From positions 868,001 to 932,000 of the forward strand of contig NZ_AP027736.1 in NCBI RefSeq assembly GCF_030296675.1: a DNA stretch of 64,000 bases, given 5' to 3'. The notes beneath the pieces are model-generated. The model did not search any database, was not told the DNA's origin, and was given only the letters and a program-made list of their open reading frames with translations. Shown one piece after another: positions 31,763-43,765 of the stretch (within the stretch, counting starts at the first letter, position 1; the number at the start of each line of letters is the position of its first letter). The DNA comes from Demequina sediminis (GTDB taxonomy: Bacteria; Actinomycetota; Actinomycetes; Actinomycetales; Demequinaceae). The position numbers and the translations under genes were made by a program.

Positions 31763-33040
31763 TCACTCCGAGGGAACCTCGCCGAACACCGAGGTCAGCA
31801 GCGAGTAGGTGTTGTCCTCGCCGTACTGGTAGACGCCGATGTACGCGCTCGACGGGTCGTTGGCCTCGTTGAACGGACCCACTCCGGAGACCGCCTGGTA
31901 GAAGATCTCCTCGCCTGCCTCGAGCAGCTCGACGCACTCCGCGAAACCGGTGCACTCCGTGCCGCCCGTGGCGCCGGAGACCGCCGCCATGTTGTCCGCG
32001 ATGGTCTGGCCATCGTTCGCGCCGCCCTTGACTGCGGCGAGCGCCGCGAGCATGACCGCGTCGTAGGACTCGGCGCCATAGGCGTACTCGGACAGCGGCT
32101 CGCCGTTGGCCTCGTCGAGCAGCGCGCGGAAGTCGTCCGCGGGGCTCGCGCCGGGCAGGGTGCCCTTGGCGCCGGTGAGGGCGCCCGCCTCGAGCTCGTC
32201 GGAGTAGTCCGCGAGGTTGCCGTCCACCAGGTAGAGCTTCGAGGTGTCGAAGCCGGCCGCGACGAGCTCGGGGATGATCAGCGCCGTCTGGTCGAACGCG
32301 ATGAGCGCGATCGCCTCGGGGTTGGTCGCGAGGATCGCCTGCACGTCGGAAGCGAAGCTCGACGCCGCGGGGTCGAACTCCTGGCCCGAGGTGCCATAGG
32401 TCAGCGAACCACCCGCGGCCTCGACCGTCTGCTGGACCACGTCGCGCAGCGAGGTGCCGTAGTCGTCGTTGAAGACCAGGACGCCGATGTTCTTGTAGCC
32501 GTCCTCGAGGATGAGGTTGCCGAGCGCGTTGCCCTGGACGGTGTCCGGCGGGGCGGTACGGAAGTAGAACGGCGAGTAGCCGGAGAGGCTGGTCGCGGTG
32601 TTGGCGGGCGAGATCTGCACCACGCCTGCGTTGGTGATGTCGTCGATCGCGTTGAGCGTGACGGACGACGATGCCGCACCGATCACGACCGAGACGTCAC
32701 CCGCGAGGAGACGCGAGACCGAGTCGGACGTGATGTTCGGGTTGTCCGTGTCGGACGAGTCTTCGTGCTGGATGGAGACATCGGCGCCATTGACGCCGCC
32801 CGCCTCGTTGATCTCGCTGACAGCGAGGTCAACTCCAGCGATCTCGGGCGGGCCGAGGAACGCGAGCGAGCCGGTGATCGGCAGCAGCGAGCCGATCTTC
32901 AGTCCGTCTCCGGACGCACCGACGGTGGTCGGGTCCTCACTGGAGCCACCCTCGCTGGACGTGGTGGCGCACGCCGCGAGGGACAGGGTCGCAACGGCGG
33001 CAAAGGCCGCGCCGCGAGCGATGGAATTCCATCGTGCCAT
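31763..33040 (-). CDS. livJ: Branched-chain amino-acid ABC substrate-binding lipoprotein
   Basis: Extracytoplasmic receptor for the importer encoded by livHMGF. The 425 residues begin with a lipoprotein signal (hydrophobic stretch, lipobox LAAC with Cys24), then a Ser/Gly/Thr-rich linker and a periplasmic-binding fold of the Leu/Ile/Val type: KIGSLLPITGSLAFLGPPE, AVSEINEAGGVNGADV, SSSVTLNAIDD. ATG 33040 has a strong ggaggaag. It is transcribed toward the transporter genes from its own promoter, so receptor and transporter can be made in different amounts. Confidence 0.93.
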   Translation of the reverse strand: MARWNSIARGAAFAAVATLSLAACATTSSEGGSSEDPTTVGASGDGLKIGSLLPITGSLAFLGPPEIAGVDLAVSEINEAGGVNGADVSIQHEDSSDTDNPNITSDSVSRLLAGDVSVVIGAASSSVTLNAIDDITNAGVVQISPANTATSLSGYSPFYFRTAPPDTVQGNALGNLILEDGYKNIGVLVFNDDYGTSLRDVVQQTVEAAGGSLTYGTSGQEFDPAASSFASDVQAILATNPEAIALIAFDQTALIIPELVAAGFDTSKLYLVDGNLADYSDELEAGALTGAKGTLPGASPADDFRALLDEANGEPLSEYAYGAESYDAVMLAALAAVKGGANDGQTIADNMAAVSGATGGTECTGFAECVELLEAGEEIFYQAVSGVGPFNEANDPSSAYIGVYQYGEDNTYSLLTSVFGEVPSE

Positions 33041-33201
33041 GTTTCTTCCTCCCAGTCGGCGAGAAGATCTCGCCTCGGTTAGTTCGCGACCAGGAGTGTC
33101 CTCGCCGCGGTAACCGTCACGCTAGCGCGCAAACGTTTCGCGTTCGCGTCGGCTCTATCACAATTTCGTGACCGAACCGTGCGCCAGCGGAGAGGAAAAC
33201 G

Positions 33202-33831
33202 CTACTTTCCGCCCATTTGCTCGATGACGGCCTCGGCCACCTCGCGCATCGTCAGGCGCCGGTCCATGGACGTCTTCTGGATCCAGCGGAAGGACTCGGG
33301 CTCGTTGAGCTTCATCTTCTCCATGAGCAGACCCTTGGCGCGCTCGACCTTCTTGCGTGTCTCCATGCGCTCGGTGATGTCGGCGATCTCCGACTCCAGC
33401 GCGCGGATCTCCTGATACCGCGAGGCGGCAATCTCGACCGCGGGCAGCAGGTCTCCAGGGGTGAAGGGCTTGACGACGTATGCCATCGCGCCGGCGTCGC
33501 GCGCCCGCTCGACCAACTCGGTCTGCGAGAACGCGGTGAGCAGCACCACGGGCGCCAGGCGCTCCTTCGCGATGGTCTCCGCGGCGGTGATGCCGTCCAT
33601 GACGGGCATCTTGACGTCCATGACCACCACGTCGGGCTTGTGCTCGCGCGCGAGCGCGATGCCTTCCTCGCCGTTGCCGCCCTCGCCGACGACCTCATAG
33701 CCGCCCTCACGGAGCGTCTCGACGATGTCCATGCGGATCAGCGCCTCGTCCTCCGCGACGACGGCGCGGCGCGCGCGCTTGGGGGCCTGGGTCTCGGTCT
33801 CCTCCAGGGGAGTGTCGTTCGCATCAGTCAC
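33202..33831 (-). CDS. pdtaR: PdtaR-type response regulator with ANTAR domain
   Basis: Two-component response regulator that acts on RNA. In mycobacteria PdtaR works with the kinase PdtaS, and its ANTAR domain binds paired hairpins in mRNAs to prevent termination. The 209 residues have a receiver domain (acidic pocket EDE at 27-29, phosphoacceptor Asp72 in VVVMDVKMPVMDG, Thr99 in LLTAFS, Lys121 in VVKPF) and a C-terminal ANTAR (ITERMETRKKVERAKGLLM, then MTMREVAEAVI-type end). GTG 33831 is chosen over an upstream extension that lacks similarity. No partner kinase lies in this window. Confidence 0.93.
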   Translation of the reverse strand: MTDANDTPLEETETQAPKRARRAVVAEDEALIRMDIVETLREGGYEVVGEGGNGEEGIALAREHKPDVVVMDVKMPVMDGITAAETIAKERLAPVVLLTAFSQTELVERARDAGAMAYVVKPFTPGDLLPAVEIAASRYQEIRALESEIADITERMETRKKVERAKGLLMEKMKLNEPESFRWIQKTSMDRRLTMREVAEAVIEQMGGK

Positions 33832-33852
33832 AGGCGATAGCCTAGTGCCCCC

Positions 33853-33926
33853 GCCCCGGTAGCCCAACTGGCAGAGGCACGCGGCTCAAACCCGCGGTGT
33901 TGTGGGTTCGAATCCCACCCGGGGCA
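33853..33926 (+). tRNA. tRNA with anticodon CAA (Leu, UUG codons), short variable arm
   Basis: A full cloverleaf of 74 bases can be drawn: acceptor gccccgg/ccggggc with discriminator A, D arm gcc/ggc with an 11-base loop containing GG, anticodon stem cgcgg/ccgcg with loop ctCAAac, five-base variable loop gtgtt, T arm gtggg-ttcgaat-cccac. CCA is not encoded. The anticodon CAA reads UUG leucine. Bacterial tRNA-Leu usually has a long variable arm, but here it is short, so the amino-acid identity is less certain than the fold. Confidence 0.85.
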
Positions 33927-33927
33927 C

Positions 33928-33965
33928 TGGCACTGAGTGCCACTACGTCAGCTTGGTGTACCAAG
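33928..33965 (+). terminator. Hairpins following the tRNA
   Basis: Two small perfect stems: tggcac/gtgcca (33928-33942, three-base loop) and cttggt/accaag (33952-33965). They may end the tRNA transcript or direct processing. Confidence 0.4.
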
Positions 33966-34110
33966 TGTCGTGCCGCCGCATTCAAAGCCCCGCCCGCACG
34001 AGTTGCCCCGGCGGTGCTGGTGTCACGCCGCGGCGCCTGACGCGGGATACTCGAGGCGACACCGCTGCACCCCCCACGCGGCACCACCCTGACACCTCGA
34101 AGGAGCGCTC

Positions 34111-34560
34111 ATGTCGCACCGCCCCCTGCACATTGCGCTGGTCGCCCACGACCACAAGAAGGCCGAGCTCCTCGAGTGGGCCTCATACAACAAGGGCACC
34201 CTGTCGCCGCATCGGCTCTACGCCACCGGCACCACGGGGACGATGCTCGAGTACGAGTTGGGCCTGCGCGTCACCCGCTTCCTGTCGGGTCCCGTGGGCG
34301 GCGACCAGCAGATCGGCGCCGGCATCGCCGAGGGCCGCATCGACATGCTGATCTTCTTCTGGGACCCGCTGGAGCCCCAGCCGCACGACCCCGACGTCAA
34401 GGCGCTGCTGCGCCTGGGCGCGCTGTGGAACATCCCGATGGCCTCGAACATCGCGACGGCGGACCACCTCATCTCCTCGCCGCTGTTCTCCGACGGCTAC
34501 GAGCGCAAGATCCCCGACCTCGGTCCGCGCGACTGGGAGGCCATGCGCGAGGACTCGTAG
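34111..34560 (+). CDS. mgsA: Methylglyoxal synthase
   Basis: Converts dihydroxyacetone phosphate to methylglyoxal and phosphate, a glycolytic bypass that relieves phosphate limitation or sugar-phosphate stress. The 149 residues align end to end with the E. coli enzyme as I know it: [10 protein letters not shown] (His13, Asp14), [16 protein letters not shown] with catalytic Asp65, [21 protein letters not shown] and [19 protein letters not shown] 34111 has ggag upstream. It converges on sucrose phosphorylase, whose stop is five bases away. Confidence 0.96.
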   Translation: MSHRPLHIALVAHDHKKAELLEWASYNKGTLSPHRLYATGTTGTMLEYELGLRVTRFLSGPVGGDQQIGAGIAEGRIDMLIFFWDPLEPQPHDPDVKALLRLGALWNIPMASNIATADHLISSPLFSDGYERKIPDLGPRDWEAMREDS

Positions 34561-34565
34561 CGGGT

Positions 34566-36053
34566 TTACACCCGGGGAGGATCGGCAAGAAGGTCGTCCG
34601 TGGCTCCTTCGGCGCCCGCCTCGCTCCACGCGAGGCCTGCACGATGGCCGAGCAGGTCGACCGTGAGCCGCGCGTGATCCTCTCCCGCCCGCCACAGCAT
34701 CGTCATGATGCCGTCCTCGAGCGACCAGCTGAAGTCGCCGTCGAACGCGCTCAACCGGGATCGCAGCGCGCACAGCGCGAAGAGAGCGCGCACCACCGGG
34801 CGGTCCAGGTCCGCCGCGATCTCCTCGGGCGTGTAGCGGTGCCGATTGATGTCGCGTCCTACCCCCGAGCGCCGCAACAGCTCGACGTCGTTGCGACCGG
34901 CGAGAGCGCCCACGTAGTACACCTGCGGGATCCCCGGCGTGAAGAACTGCAGGGCACGGGCGGCGAGGTACGCGTGGTCGTCCGCGCCGAGCGCGTCGTA
35001 GAACGTGCAGTTGACCTGGTAAAGATCGAGATTCGAGGCGGCGGTACCCGTGGCGAGGCGCGACGTATCGCCCGACGCCGCATGCATGCGCTCGACGAGC
35101 GCGTCGATCTCGTGCGGAGCGAGCAACCCCGGCGCCTCGGCAGCCGTCTGATCCGCGCCCACATCGATCACGCCGATTCCGTCGTGCGTGTCGAGCACCG
35201 TCACCGCATTCGCGGGTCGCACGTCGAGCCACCGCGCGAGCGGGCCGCCGTCTCCCGTGCCGAGCGCGTGGAGGATGAGCGGCGGCAGCGCGAAGTCGTA
35301 GACGCGGTCCACCGCCGCGCCGATCTCGATCTGGCGGCGGTAGTACGAATGCACCTCGACCAGCACCTCGAGCCCGCGCGAGCGTGCCTGCGCGGTGAAG
35401 TCCTCGATGAACGCGAACGTGTCGCGCGTCATGAACGACGTCTCCCCCGCCGTCTTGACCGCGTATCCCACCGCGTCGAGGCGCACCATGGTTGCGCCGG
35501 CGTCCGCCACCGAGTCGAGGATCGACTCGAGATACGCGCGGGCGCGCGGATGAGTGACGTCGATGTCGATCTGCTGCGGCGTGAACGTGGTCCACACCAG
35601 CCGGCGGCGGCCCGCGACCGTGTACGGCGTGAACGGCAGCCCGGGGCGGGGCCGGTAGATGCGCGTGAGATCGTCCTCCGTCGCGCCGCGCGGGAACACC
35701 GAGGACATCGTGAGGAACATCCCGGCCGACTCCGACGCATCGCCGCGCGCGCACCAGTCGCGGAAGGCCTCCGAGTCGGCGGAGACGTGATTGACGATCA
35801 CGTCGACCATGAGGTCGCCGTCACCGGCCACCGCCCGCACGTCCTGCCACGTCCCCAGCCGCGGATCCACGGCGGTGTGATCGACGGGATCGAAGCCCGC
35901 GTCGGCACCGTCATGCGGCGTGAAGAACGGCAGGATGTGCACGCCCGCGAAGGCGCTCGACCACGGCTCGGTGCGCATCAGCCGCGCGAGACCGGGTAAG
36001 TCGCCCGCGAGACGGTCGGCATACGTGATGAGCTGCACTGCGTTGCGGGACAT
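34566..36053 (-). CDS. Sucrose phosphorylase (GH13_18)
   Basis: Cleaves sucrose with phosphate into glucose 1-phosphate and fructose, saving one ATP per glucose. The 495 residues match bifidobacterial sucrose phosphorylase nearly throughout: VQLITYADRL, GVHILPFFTPHDGADAGFDP, MFLTMSSVFPRGA, nucleophile Asp193 in VRLDAVGYAVK, acid/base Glu233 in LVEVHSYY, Asp291 in LDTHDGIGV, FFTPGIPQVYYVGALAGRND. It is cytosolic (no signal peptide). Related GH13_18 phosphorylases act on sucrose 6'-phosphate or glucosylglycerate, but the close match to the sucrose enzyme makes those less likely. ATG 36053 has aggagag. No sucrose transporter is beside it. Confidence 0.92.
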   Translation of the reverse strand: MSRNAVQLITYADRLAGDLPGLARLMRTEPWSSAFAGVHILPFFTPHDGADAGFDPVDHTAVDPRLGTWQDVRAVAGDGDLMVDVIVNHVSADSEAFRDWCARGDASESAGMFLTMSSVFPRGATEDDLTRIYRPRPGLPFTPYTVAGRRRLVWTTFTPQQIDIDVTHPRARAYLESILDSVADAGATMVRLDAVGYAVKTAGETSFMTRDTFAFIEDFTAQARSRGLEVLVEVHSYYRRQIEIGAAVDRVYDFALPPLILHALGTGDGGPLARWLDVRPANAVTVLDTHDGIGVIDVGADQTAAEAPGLLAPHEIDALVERMHAASGDTSRLATGTAASNLDLYQVNCTFYDALGADDHAYLAARALQFFTPGIPQVYYVGALAGRNDVELLRRSGVGRDINRHRYTPEEIAADLDRPVVRALFALCALRSRLSAFDGDFSWSLEDGIMTMLWRAGEDHARLTVDLLGHRAGLAWSEAGAEGATDDLLADPPRV

Positions 36054-36166
36054 CGCGACTCTCCTCGCCGGGCGCCACGCTGCGCCCTCTCCTCACCTTA
36101 GGGCTCACCCGCGGGCGACGTCGCGCGAGAAGGGACGATGCCCCGGTCACCCGGTCGCGGACGGCA

Positions 36167-36202
36167 ACAGGGGCCCGCCGGCGTGCGCCGGCGAGCCCCT
36201 GT
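36167..36202 (-). terminator. Terminator after pyk
   Basis: Arms acaggggc (36167-36174) and gcccctgt (36195-36202), one mismatch, then cgccggc/gccggcg around a gtgc tetraloop. It begins about ten bases past the pyk TAG and separates pyk from sucrose phosphorylase. Confidence 0.85.
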
Positions 36203-36213
36203 GTGAACGGCTG

Positions 36214-37632
36214 CTAGCCGCGGACCTGGCCCACCTTGTGGACGAAGATCGAGTTGGTGGTGCCGGGGACGCCCACCGGGGTGCCCGACACGACCACGAC
36301 GTAGTCGCCGTCGACCGCGCGGCCGGACTGCTTGAGGTAGGAGTCCACGAGGTGCACCATCTCGTCGGTCGACTCGACCTTCTCGACGAGCTCGGCATGC
36401 ACACCCCACGACAGCGCGAGGCGCTTCTGCGTTGCCGGGTCCGGCGTGAAGGCGAGCATCGGGGTCGACGGACGCAGGCGCGACATGCGCAGCGCCGAGT
36501 CACCCGACTGCGTGAACGTGACGATGTACTTGATGTCGAGGTTCTCCGCGATCTCGGCCGCCGCGTGGGTGACCGCGCCGCCGCGGGTGTGCGGGGTCGA
36601 GAGATACGGCGCGATGCGCGAGTACCCCTTCTCCTCGGTGTTCTTGATGATGCGCGCCATCGTCTCGACCGTGATGATCGGGTAGTCGCCCACCGAGGTC
36701 TCGCCCGAGAGCATGACGGCGTCGGTGCCGTCGAGGATCGCGTTGGCGCAGTCCGAGGTCTCGGCGCGGGTCGGCACCGGCGAGTGCGTCATCGACTCGA
36801 GGACCTGGGTCGCGACGATCACGGGCTTGGCCTGCGAGCGGCACAGCTCGATCGCACGCTTCTGGACCAGCGGCACCTCCTCGAGCGGAAGCTCGACGCC
36901 CAGGTCACCGCGGGCGACCATGACGCCGTCGAACGCGTCGACGATCTCCTCGAGGTTGTCGACGGCCTGCGGCTTCTCGACCTTGGCGATGACGGGGACC
37001 GTGCGGCCCTCCTCGGTCATGATGCGTGCGACGTCCTCGTAGTCGGCGGCGTTGCGCACGAAGGACAGCGCGATGAAGTCGGCGCCGAGCTTGAGGCCCC
37101 AGCGCAGGTCGGCCTCGTCCTTCTCGGACATCGCCGGCACGGACACCGCGACGCCGGGCAGGTTGATGCCCTTGTTGTTCGACACGGGTCCGGGAACCAC
37201 GACCTTGGTGACGACGTCCGTGTCGGTGACCTCGGTCACGACCAGGCGCACCTTGCCGTCGTCGATCAGCAGCGTGTCGCCGATGTTGCAGTCACCCGGG
37301 AGGCCCTTGAACGTGGTGCCGCAGATCTCCTTGGTGCCCACGACGTCGCGCGTGGTGATGGTGAAGACGTCGTCGACCGCGAGGTCGTGCGGACCGTCGG
37401 CGAACTTCTCGAGACGGATCTTGGGGCCCTGCAGGTCAACGAGCACGGCCACGTTGCGGCCGAGCTCCTCCGCCGCCTGGCGGATGTTGCGGTAGACCTG
37501 CTCGTGCTCCTCAGCAGAGCCGTGGCTGCGGTTGATGCGGGCGACATCCATGCCCGCCCCCACCAGCTTGCGCATCTGGTCGATCGGCGCGGTGGCCGGT
37601 CCGATCGTGCAGACAATCTTCGCGTTACGCAT
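36214..37632 (-). CDS. pyk: Pyruvate kinase
   Basis: Final ATP-yielding step of glycolysis. The 472 residues show KIVCTIGPAT, VARINRSHGS, VDLQGPKIRL, the active-site block VPVIAKVEKPQAVDNLEEI and VMVARGDLGVELP, QVLESM, TRAETSD and MLSGETSVGDYP. ATG 37632 (MRNAKIV) is chosen because ggag lies five bases upstream; a start three codons earlier would cover that site. It follows gltD by 19 bp, so it may be cotranscribed with glutamate synthase. Confidence 0.97.
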   Translation of the reverse strand: MRNAKIVCTIGPATAPIDQMRKLVGAGMDVARINRSHGSAEEHEQVYRNIRQAAEELGRNVAVLVDLQGPKIRLEKFADGPHDLAVDDVFTITTRDVVGTKEICGTTFKGLPGDCNIGDTLLIDDGKVRLVVTEVTDTDVVTKVVVPGPVSNNKGINLPGVAVSVPAMSEKDEADLRWGLKLGADFIALSFVRNAADYEDVARIMTEEGRTVPVIAKVEKPQAVDNLEEIVDAFDGVMVARGDLGVELPLEEVPLVQKRAIELCRSQAKPVIVATQVLESMTHSPVPTRAETSDCANAILDGTDAVMLSGETSVGDYPIITVETMARIIKNTEEKGYSRIAPYLSTPHTRGGAVTHAAAEIAENLDIKYIVTFTQSGDSALRMSRLRPSTPMLAFTPDPATQKRLALSWGVHAELVEKVESTDEMVHLVDSYLKQSGRAVDGDYVVVVSGTPVGVPGTTNSIFVHKVGQVRG

Positions 37633-37651
37633 GTTCTCCAACCTCGGGTTA

Positions 37652-39110
<1,459 letters not shown>

Positions 39111-39118
<8 letters not shown>

Positions 39119-42100
39119 CGGTCACCTCCAAGAACTCGGCCCAGGCGCCGGGGGCGGACAGGTCGCCGCCCTTGGCCTCGAGCTCGGACAGCGCCACACG
39201 GACGCGTGCGTACTGGGCGGGCAGGACGCGAGTGAAGCGCCTTGCCGTGGACGGCCAGTCGGCGAGCAGCTCGCGCGCCACCGGCGAGTGGGTCTCGGCG
39301 GCGAAGCGCTCGACGAGGCCGCGCACGATGACCTCGTCCTCGGGGTCGAGCGGGCTCAGCGTGAGCTCGCCGGAGGACAACGCCTGCGCGTTGACGCGCT
39401 CCGGACGCAGGTCGAGCACGTACGCCGTGCCGCCCGACATTCCCGCGCCGAGGTTGCGTCCGGTGCGTCCGAGGATCACCGCGGTGCCGCCGGTCATGTA
39501 CTCGAGGGCATGGTCGCCCACGCCCGACACCACGGCCGTCGCACCGGAGTTGCGGACCAGGAAGCGCTCGCCCACCTGGCCGCGGAGCAGGATCTCTCCC
39601 CCGTCGAGCCGTAGCCGACGACGTTGCCCGCGATGACGTCGCGGGTCTCGTCGAGCATCGACTCGCGGGCGGGACGGACGATCACGCGGCCGCCCGACAG
39701 GCCCTTGGCCACGTAGTCGTTCGCGTCGCCCTCGAGGCGCAGCGTGATGCCCCGCGGGACGAAGGCGCCGAGCGACTGGCCGGCGCTTCCCGTGAAGGTA
39801 ACGTCGATCGTGTCATCTGGGAGCCCCGCTCCCCTGTACCGGCGCGTGACCTCGAAGCCGAGCATCGTCCCCACCGTGCGGTGAATGTTGCGGATCTCGC
39901 GCTCGATGCGCACGGGCTCGCCGCGCTCGAGGGCGGGCTCGGCGGCCGCGATGAGCGCGTTGTCGAGCGCCTCCTCGAGGCCGTGATCCTGCGTGGTCGT
40001 GTTGCGCAGCGCGGCGCCCTCGCGGGGGCCGCCAGGATCGGCGTCAGGTCGAGGCCGCTCGCCTTCCAGTGGTCGATCGCGGCGCGGGTCTCGAGCACCT
40101 CGACGTGGCCTACGGCCTCCTCGATGCTGCGGAAGCCCAGCTGGGCGAGGTGCTCGCGCACCTGCTGCGCGATGAACTCGAAGAAGGTCTCCACGAACTC
40201 GGGCTTGCCCGAGAAGCGCGCGCGCAGCTCGGGGTTCTGGGTCGCGACGCCCACCGGGCACGTGTCGAGGTGACACACGCGCATCATGATGCAGCCCTCG
40301 ACAACGAGGGGCGCGGTCGCGAAGCCGAACTCCTCGGCGCCGAGCAGCGCCGCGATGATCACGTCGCGGCCCGTCTTCATCTGGCCGTCGACCTGCACGA
40401 CGATGCGGTCGCGGAGGTCGTTGAGCACGAGCGTCTGCTGGGTGTCGGCGAGGCCGATCTCCCAGGGCGCGCCGGCGTGCTTGAGCGAGTTGAGCGGGCT
40501 CGCGCCGGTGCCGCCGTCGTGGCCCGAGATGAGCACCACGTCCGACTTGCACTTCGCGACTCCCGCCGCGATGGTGCCGACGCCGACCTCGGCCACGAGC
40601 TTCACGTGAACGCGAGCACGCGGGTTCGCGTTCTTCGCGTCGTGGATGAGCTGCTTGAGGTCCTCGATCGAGTAGATGTCGTGGTGAGGCGGCGGCGAGA
40701 TGAGTCCGACGCCGGGCGTCGAGTGTCGCGTCTCCGCGACCCACGGGTACACCTTGTTCGCGGGAAGCTGGCCGCCCTCGCCAGGCTTGGCGCCCTGCGC
40801 GAGCTTGATCTGGATGTCGTCCGAGTTCACGAGGTACTCGGACGTCACGCCGAACCTGCCCGACGCGATCTGCTTGATCGCGCTGCGCCGCGCGGGGTCG
40901 TACAGGCGCTCGACGGACTCGCCGCCCTCGCCGGTGTTCGACCGACCGCCCAGGCGGTTCATCGCGATCGCCAGCGTCTCGTGGGCCTCCTGCGAGATCG
41001 AGCCGTACGACATCGCTCCCGTGTTGAAGCGCTTGACGATCTCGCTCACGGGCTCGACCTCGTCGAGCGGAATCGGCTCGCGGTTCGACGCGAACTCGAG
41101 CAGACCGCGCAGCGTCATGAGGCGCTTGGCCTGGCCGTCGACGCGATCCGTGTACTGCTGGAAGACGTCGTAGCGGCGCGTGCGCGTGGCGTGCTGGAGC
41201 TTGAACACCGTCTCGGGGTCGAACAGGTGCTCCTCCCCGTCGCGACGCCACTGGTACTCGCCGCCGGTGCGCAGGCGCTGGTGGGGAGGCAGCTCTCCGG
41301 ACGCGGGGTAGGCATCGGCATGGCGCGCGGCGACCTCGGCCGCGATCACGTCGAGACCCACACCGTCGATCTGGCTCGGCGTTCCCGCGAAGTGCAGGTC
41401 CACCAGCTCGCGCGACAGACCGATCGCTTCGAAGACCTGAGCGCCGCGGTACGACGCCATGGTCGAGATGCCCATCTTGGACATGATCTTCAGGACGCCC
41501 TTGCCGAGCGCCTTGATGAGGTGCCGGGTCGCCTGGTCGGGGGTGACGTCGCCCAGGTAGCCGCGCTTGGAGAGGTCCTCGACGGACTCCATCGCGAGGT
41601 ACGGGTTGACGCAGCCCGCGCCGTAACCGATCAGCAGCGCGACGTGGTGGACCTCGCGCACGTCTCCCGCCTCGACGACCAGCGACAGCTGGGTGCGCCG
41701 GTGCGTGCGCACCAGGTAGTGGTGCACCGCGGAGGTGAGCAGCAGCGAGGGGATCGGTGCGAGGTCCGGGTTCGAGTCCCGGTCCGAGAGCACGAGGAAG
41801 GACACGCCGTCCTCGATGGCCTCGTCGACCTCACGGAAGATCTCCGCGAGGCGCCCGTCGAGGGCCTCGGCGCCGCCCTTGACCGGGTAGAGGCCGCGGA
41901 TCTTGCGCGCGGAGAACACCCCACGGCGCTTGGGGTCACGGTCGATGTGGAGGATCTTCGCGAGCTCATCGTTGTCGATGACGGGGAAGTCGATGATGAT
42001 CTTGCGCGCGTGCTCGGGCGTGGCCTCGAGCAGGTTGGGCTCCGGCCCGAGGGCGCCGCCGATCGCGGTGACGATCTCCTCGCGGATCGAGTCCAGCGGA

Positions 42101-43644
42101 GGGTTGGTCACCTGCGCGAACATCTGCACGAAGTAGTCGAAGAGCAGGCGCGGGCGCTGCGACAGGACAGCGATCGGGGTGTCGGAACCCATCGCGCCGA
42201 TCGGCTCGATGCCGTGCTGGGCCATGGGGCCGAGCAGGATCTTGAGCTCCTCCTCGGTGTAGCCGAACGCGCGCTGCCTGCGCGCGACCGAGCGCGGCGA
42301 GTGCGAGATGTGCTCGCGGTCGGGCACCTCGGACAGGCGAATCGCGTTGTCGGCAACCCACTGCTCGTAGGGGTGCTCCGCCGCGAGAGTCGACTTGATC
42401 TCCTCGTCCTCGACGATGCGTCCCGCGCCGGTGTCGACCAGCAGCATGCGCCCGGGCTGAAGGCGTCCCTTGCGCACGACCTTTGCCGGATCGATGTCGA
42501 GCAGGCCGGCCTCGGAGCCACACACGACGAGGCCGTCGTCGGTGACCCAGAAGCGTCCGGGGCGCAGTCCGTTGCGGTCCAGCGTCGCGCCGATCACGGT
42601 GCCGTCCGTGAAGTGCAGCGCGGCGGGCCCATCCCACGGCTCCATGAGTGCCGAGTGGTACTCGTAGAACGCGCGGCGCGCGGGGTCCATCTCGGCGTTG
42701 TTCTCCCACGCCTCGGGGATCATCATGAGCAGCGCGTGGTGGATCGGACGTCCCGCGAGGTGAAGTAGCTCGAGGACCTCGTCGAAGGACGCGGTGTCGG
42801 ATGCGGACGGCGTGCACACGGGCATCAGCGGCGCCATGTCGCCCAACAACTCCGAGCGCAGCATGCCCTCGCGGGCCGCCATCCAGTTTCGGTTGCCGCG
42901 CACCGTGTTGATCTCGCCGTTGTGGGCGATGCCGCGCAGGGGCTGCGCGAGGGGCCACGACGGGAACGTGTTGGTCGAGAAGCGCGAGTGCACGAGCGCG
43001 AGCTCCGAGGCGAACAGCGGATGAGTCACATCCGGGAACACCTTCTCGAGCTGATACGTCGTGAGCATGCCCTTGTAGGTGAGCGTGCGGGCCGAGAGCG
43101 ACGCGAAGAACGGTCCTCCCGCGTTCTCCGCACGCTTGCGCACGCGGTAGAGACGGCGGTCGAGCGCGATGCCCGACAGTCCGTCGCACGCGGCGAAGAC
43201 CTGGCGGAACGTGGGCATGGCCGCACGCGCGCTGGGGCCAAGGGAGGACGGGTCGACGGGGACGTCGCGCCAGCCCAGCACCGTCACGCCCTCGTCGGCT
43301 GCGGCCGACTCGAAGGCGGCGACCTGCGCGGCCTCTGCACCCGGCACGAGGAAAGCGATGCCGACGCCGTACTCGCCCGCCGCCGGCAGCTCGAAGTCCG
43401 TGACCTCGCGCAGGAACGCGTCGGGGACCTGCGTGAGGATTCCCGCGCCGTCGCCCGTCTCGGTCTCGGCTCCCACGGCACCGCGGTGTTCGAGGTTCTT
43501 GAGAGCCGTGAGGCCCGCATCGACGATGTCCCGACCCGCCGTTCCGCGCAGCGTCGCCACGAAGGCAACGCCGCAAGCGTCGTGCTCGTACGCGGGGTTG
43601 TACAACCCGCTCGGGGGCTGGGGAGCGCCAAGATGCGCGACCAT
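39111..43644 (-). CDS. gltB: Glutamate synthase large subunit (two frameshifts as read)
   Basis: Iron-sulfur flavoprotein with an N-terminal glutaminase and a synthase domain. After a 24-residue propeptide ([20 protein letters not shown]...), Cys in [11 protein letters not shown] is the expected N-terminal nucleophile. Further motifs are [17 protein letters not shown]-site [14 protein letters not shown] and the 3Fe-4S cysteines [15 protein letters not shown]. The frame breaks in GGGGG 40024-40028 (PILAAP to [10 protein letters not shown]) and CCCCC 39598-39602 ([15 protein letters not shown]). One base added at each gives 1511 residues, the usual size, through to the GXXGXXXG-type beta-helix ([17 protein letters not shown]). 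ATG 43644 has aagga upstream. Confidence 0.95.
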
Positions 43645-43765
43645 CACACCGTCCTTAAGCGTCCCCAGACATGCGGGGACATCGTTGATTTCGGGGCGCC
43701 GTCGACCCGGTGTTGACACGGGCGTTCAGCCTACCGCGAACGGCGGCAGGCGCGTGAATCCCGCT

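Noticed and set aside
33853-33926. tRNA pseudogene
   Set aside because: All stems pair perfectly and the T-loop and D-loop are standard, so it looks functional despite the short variable arm.
40069-42768. Plus-strand open frame of 899 codons
   Set aside because: Antisense shadow of gltB with no recognisable domain and Arg/Asp/Glu/Val-rich composition typical of shadows.
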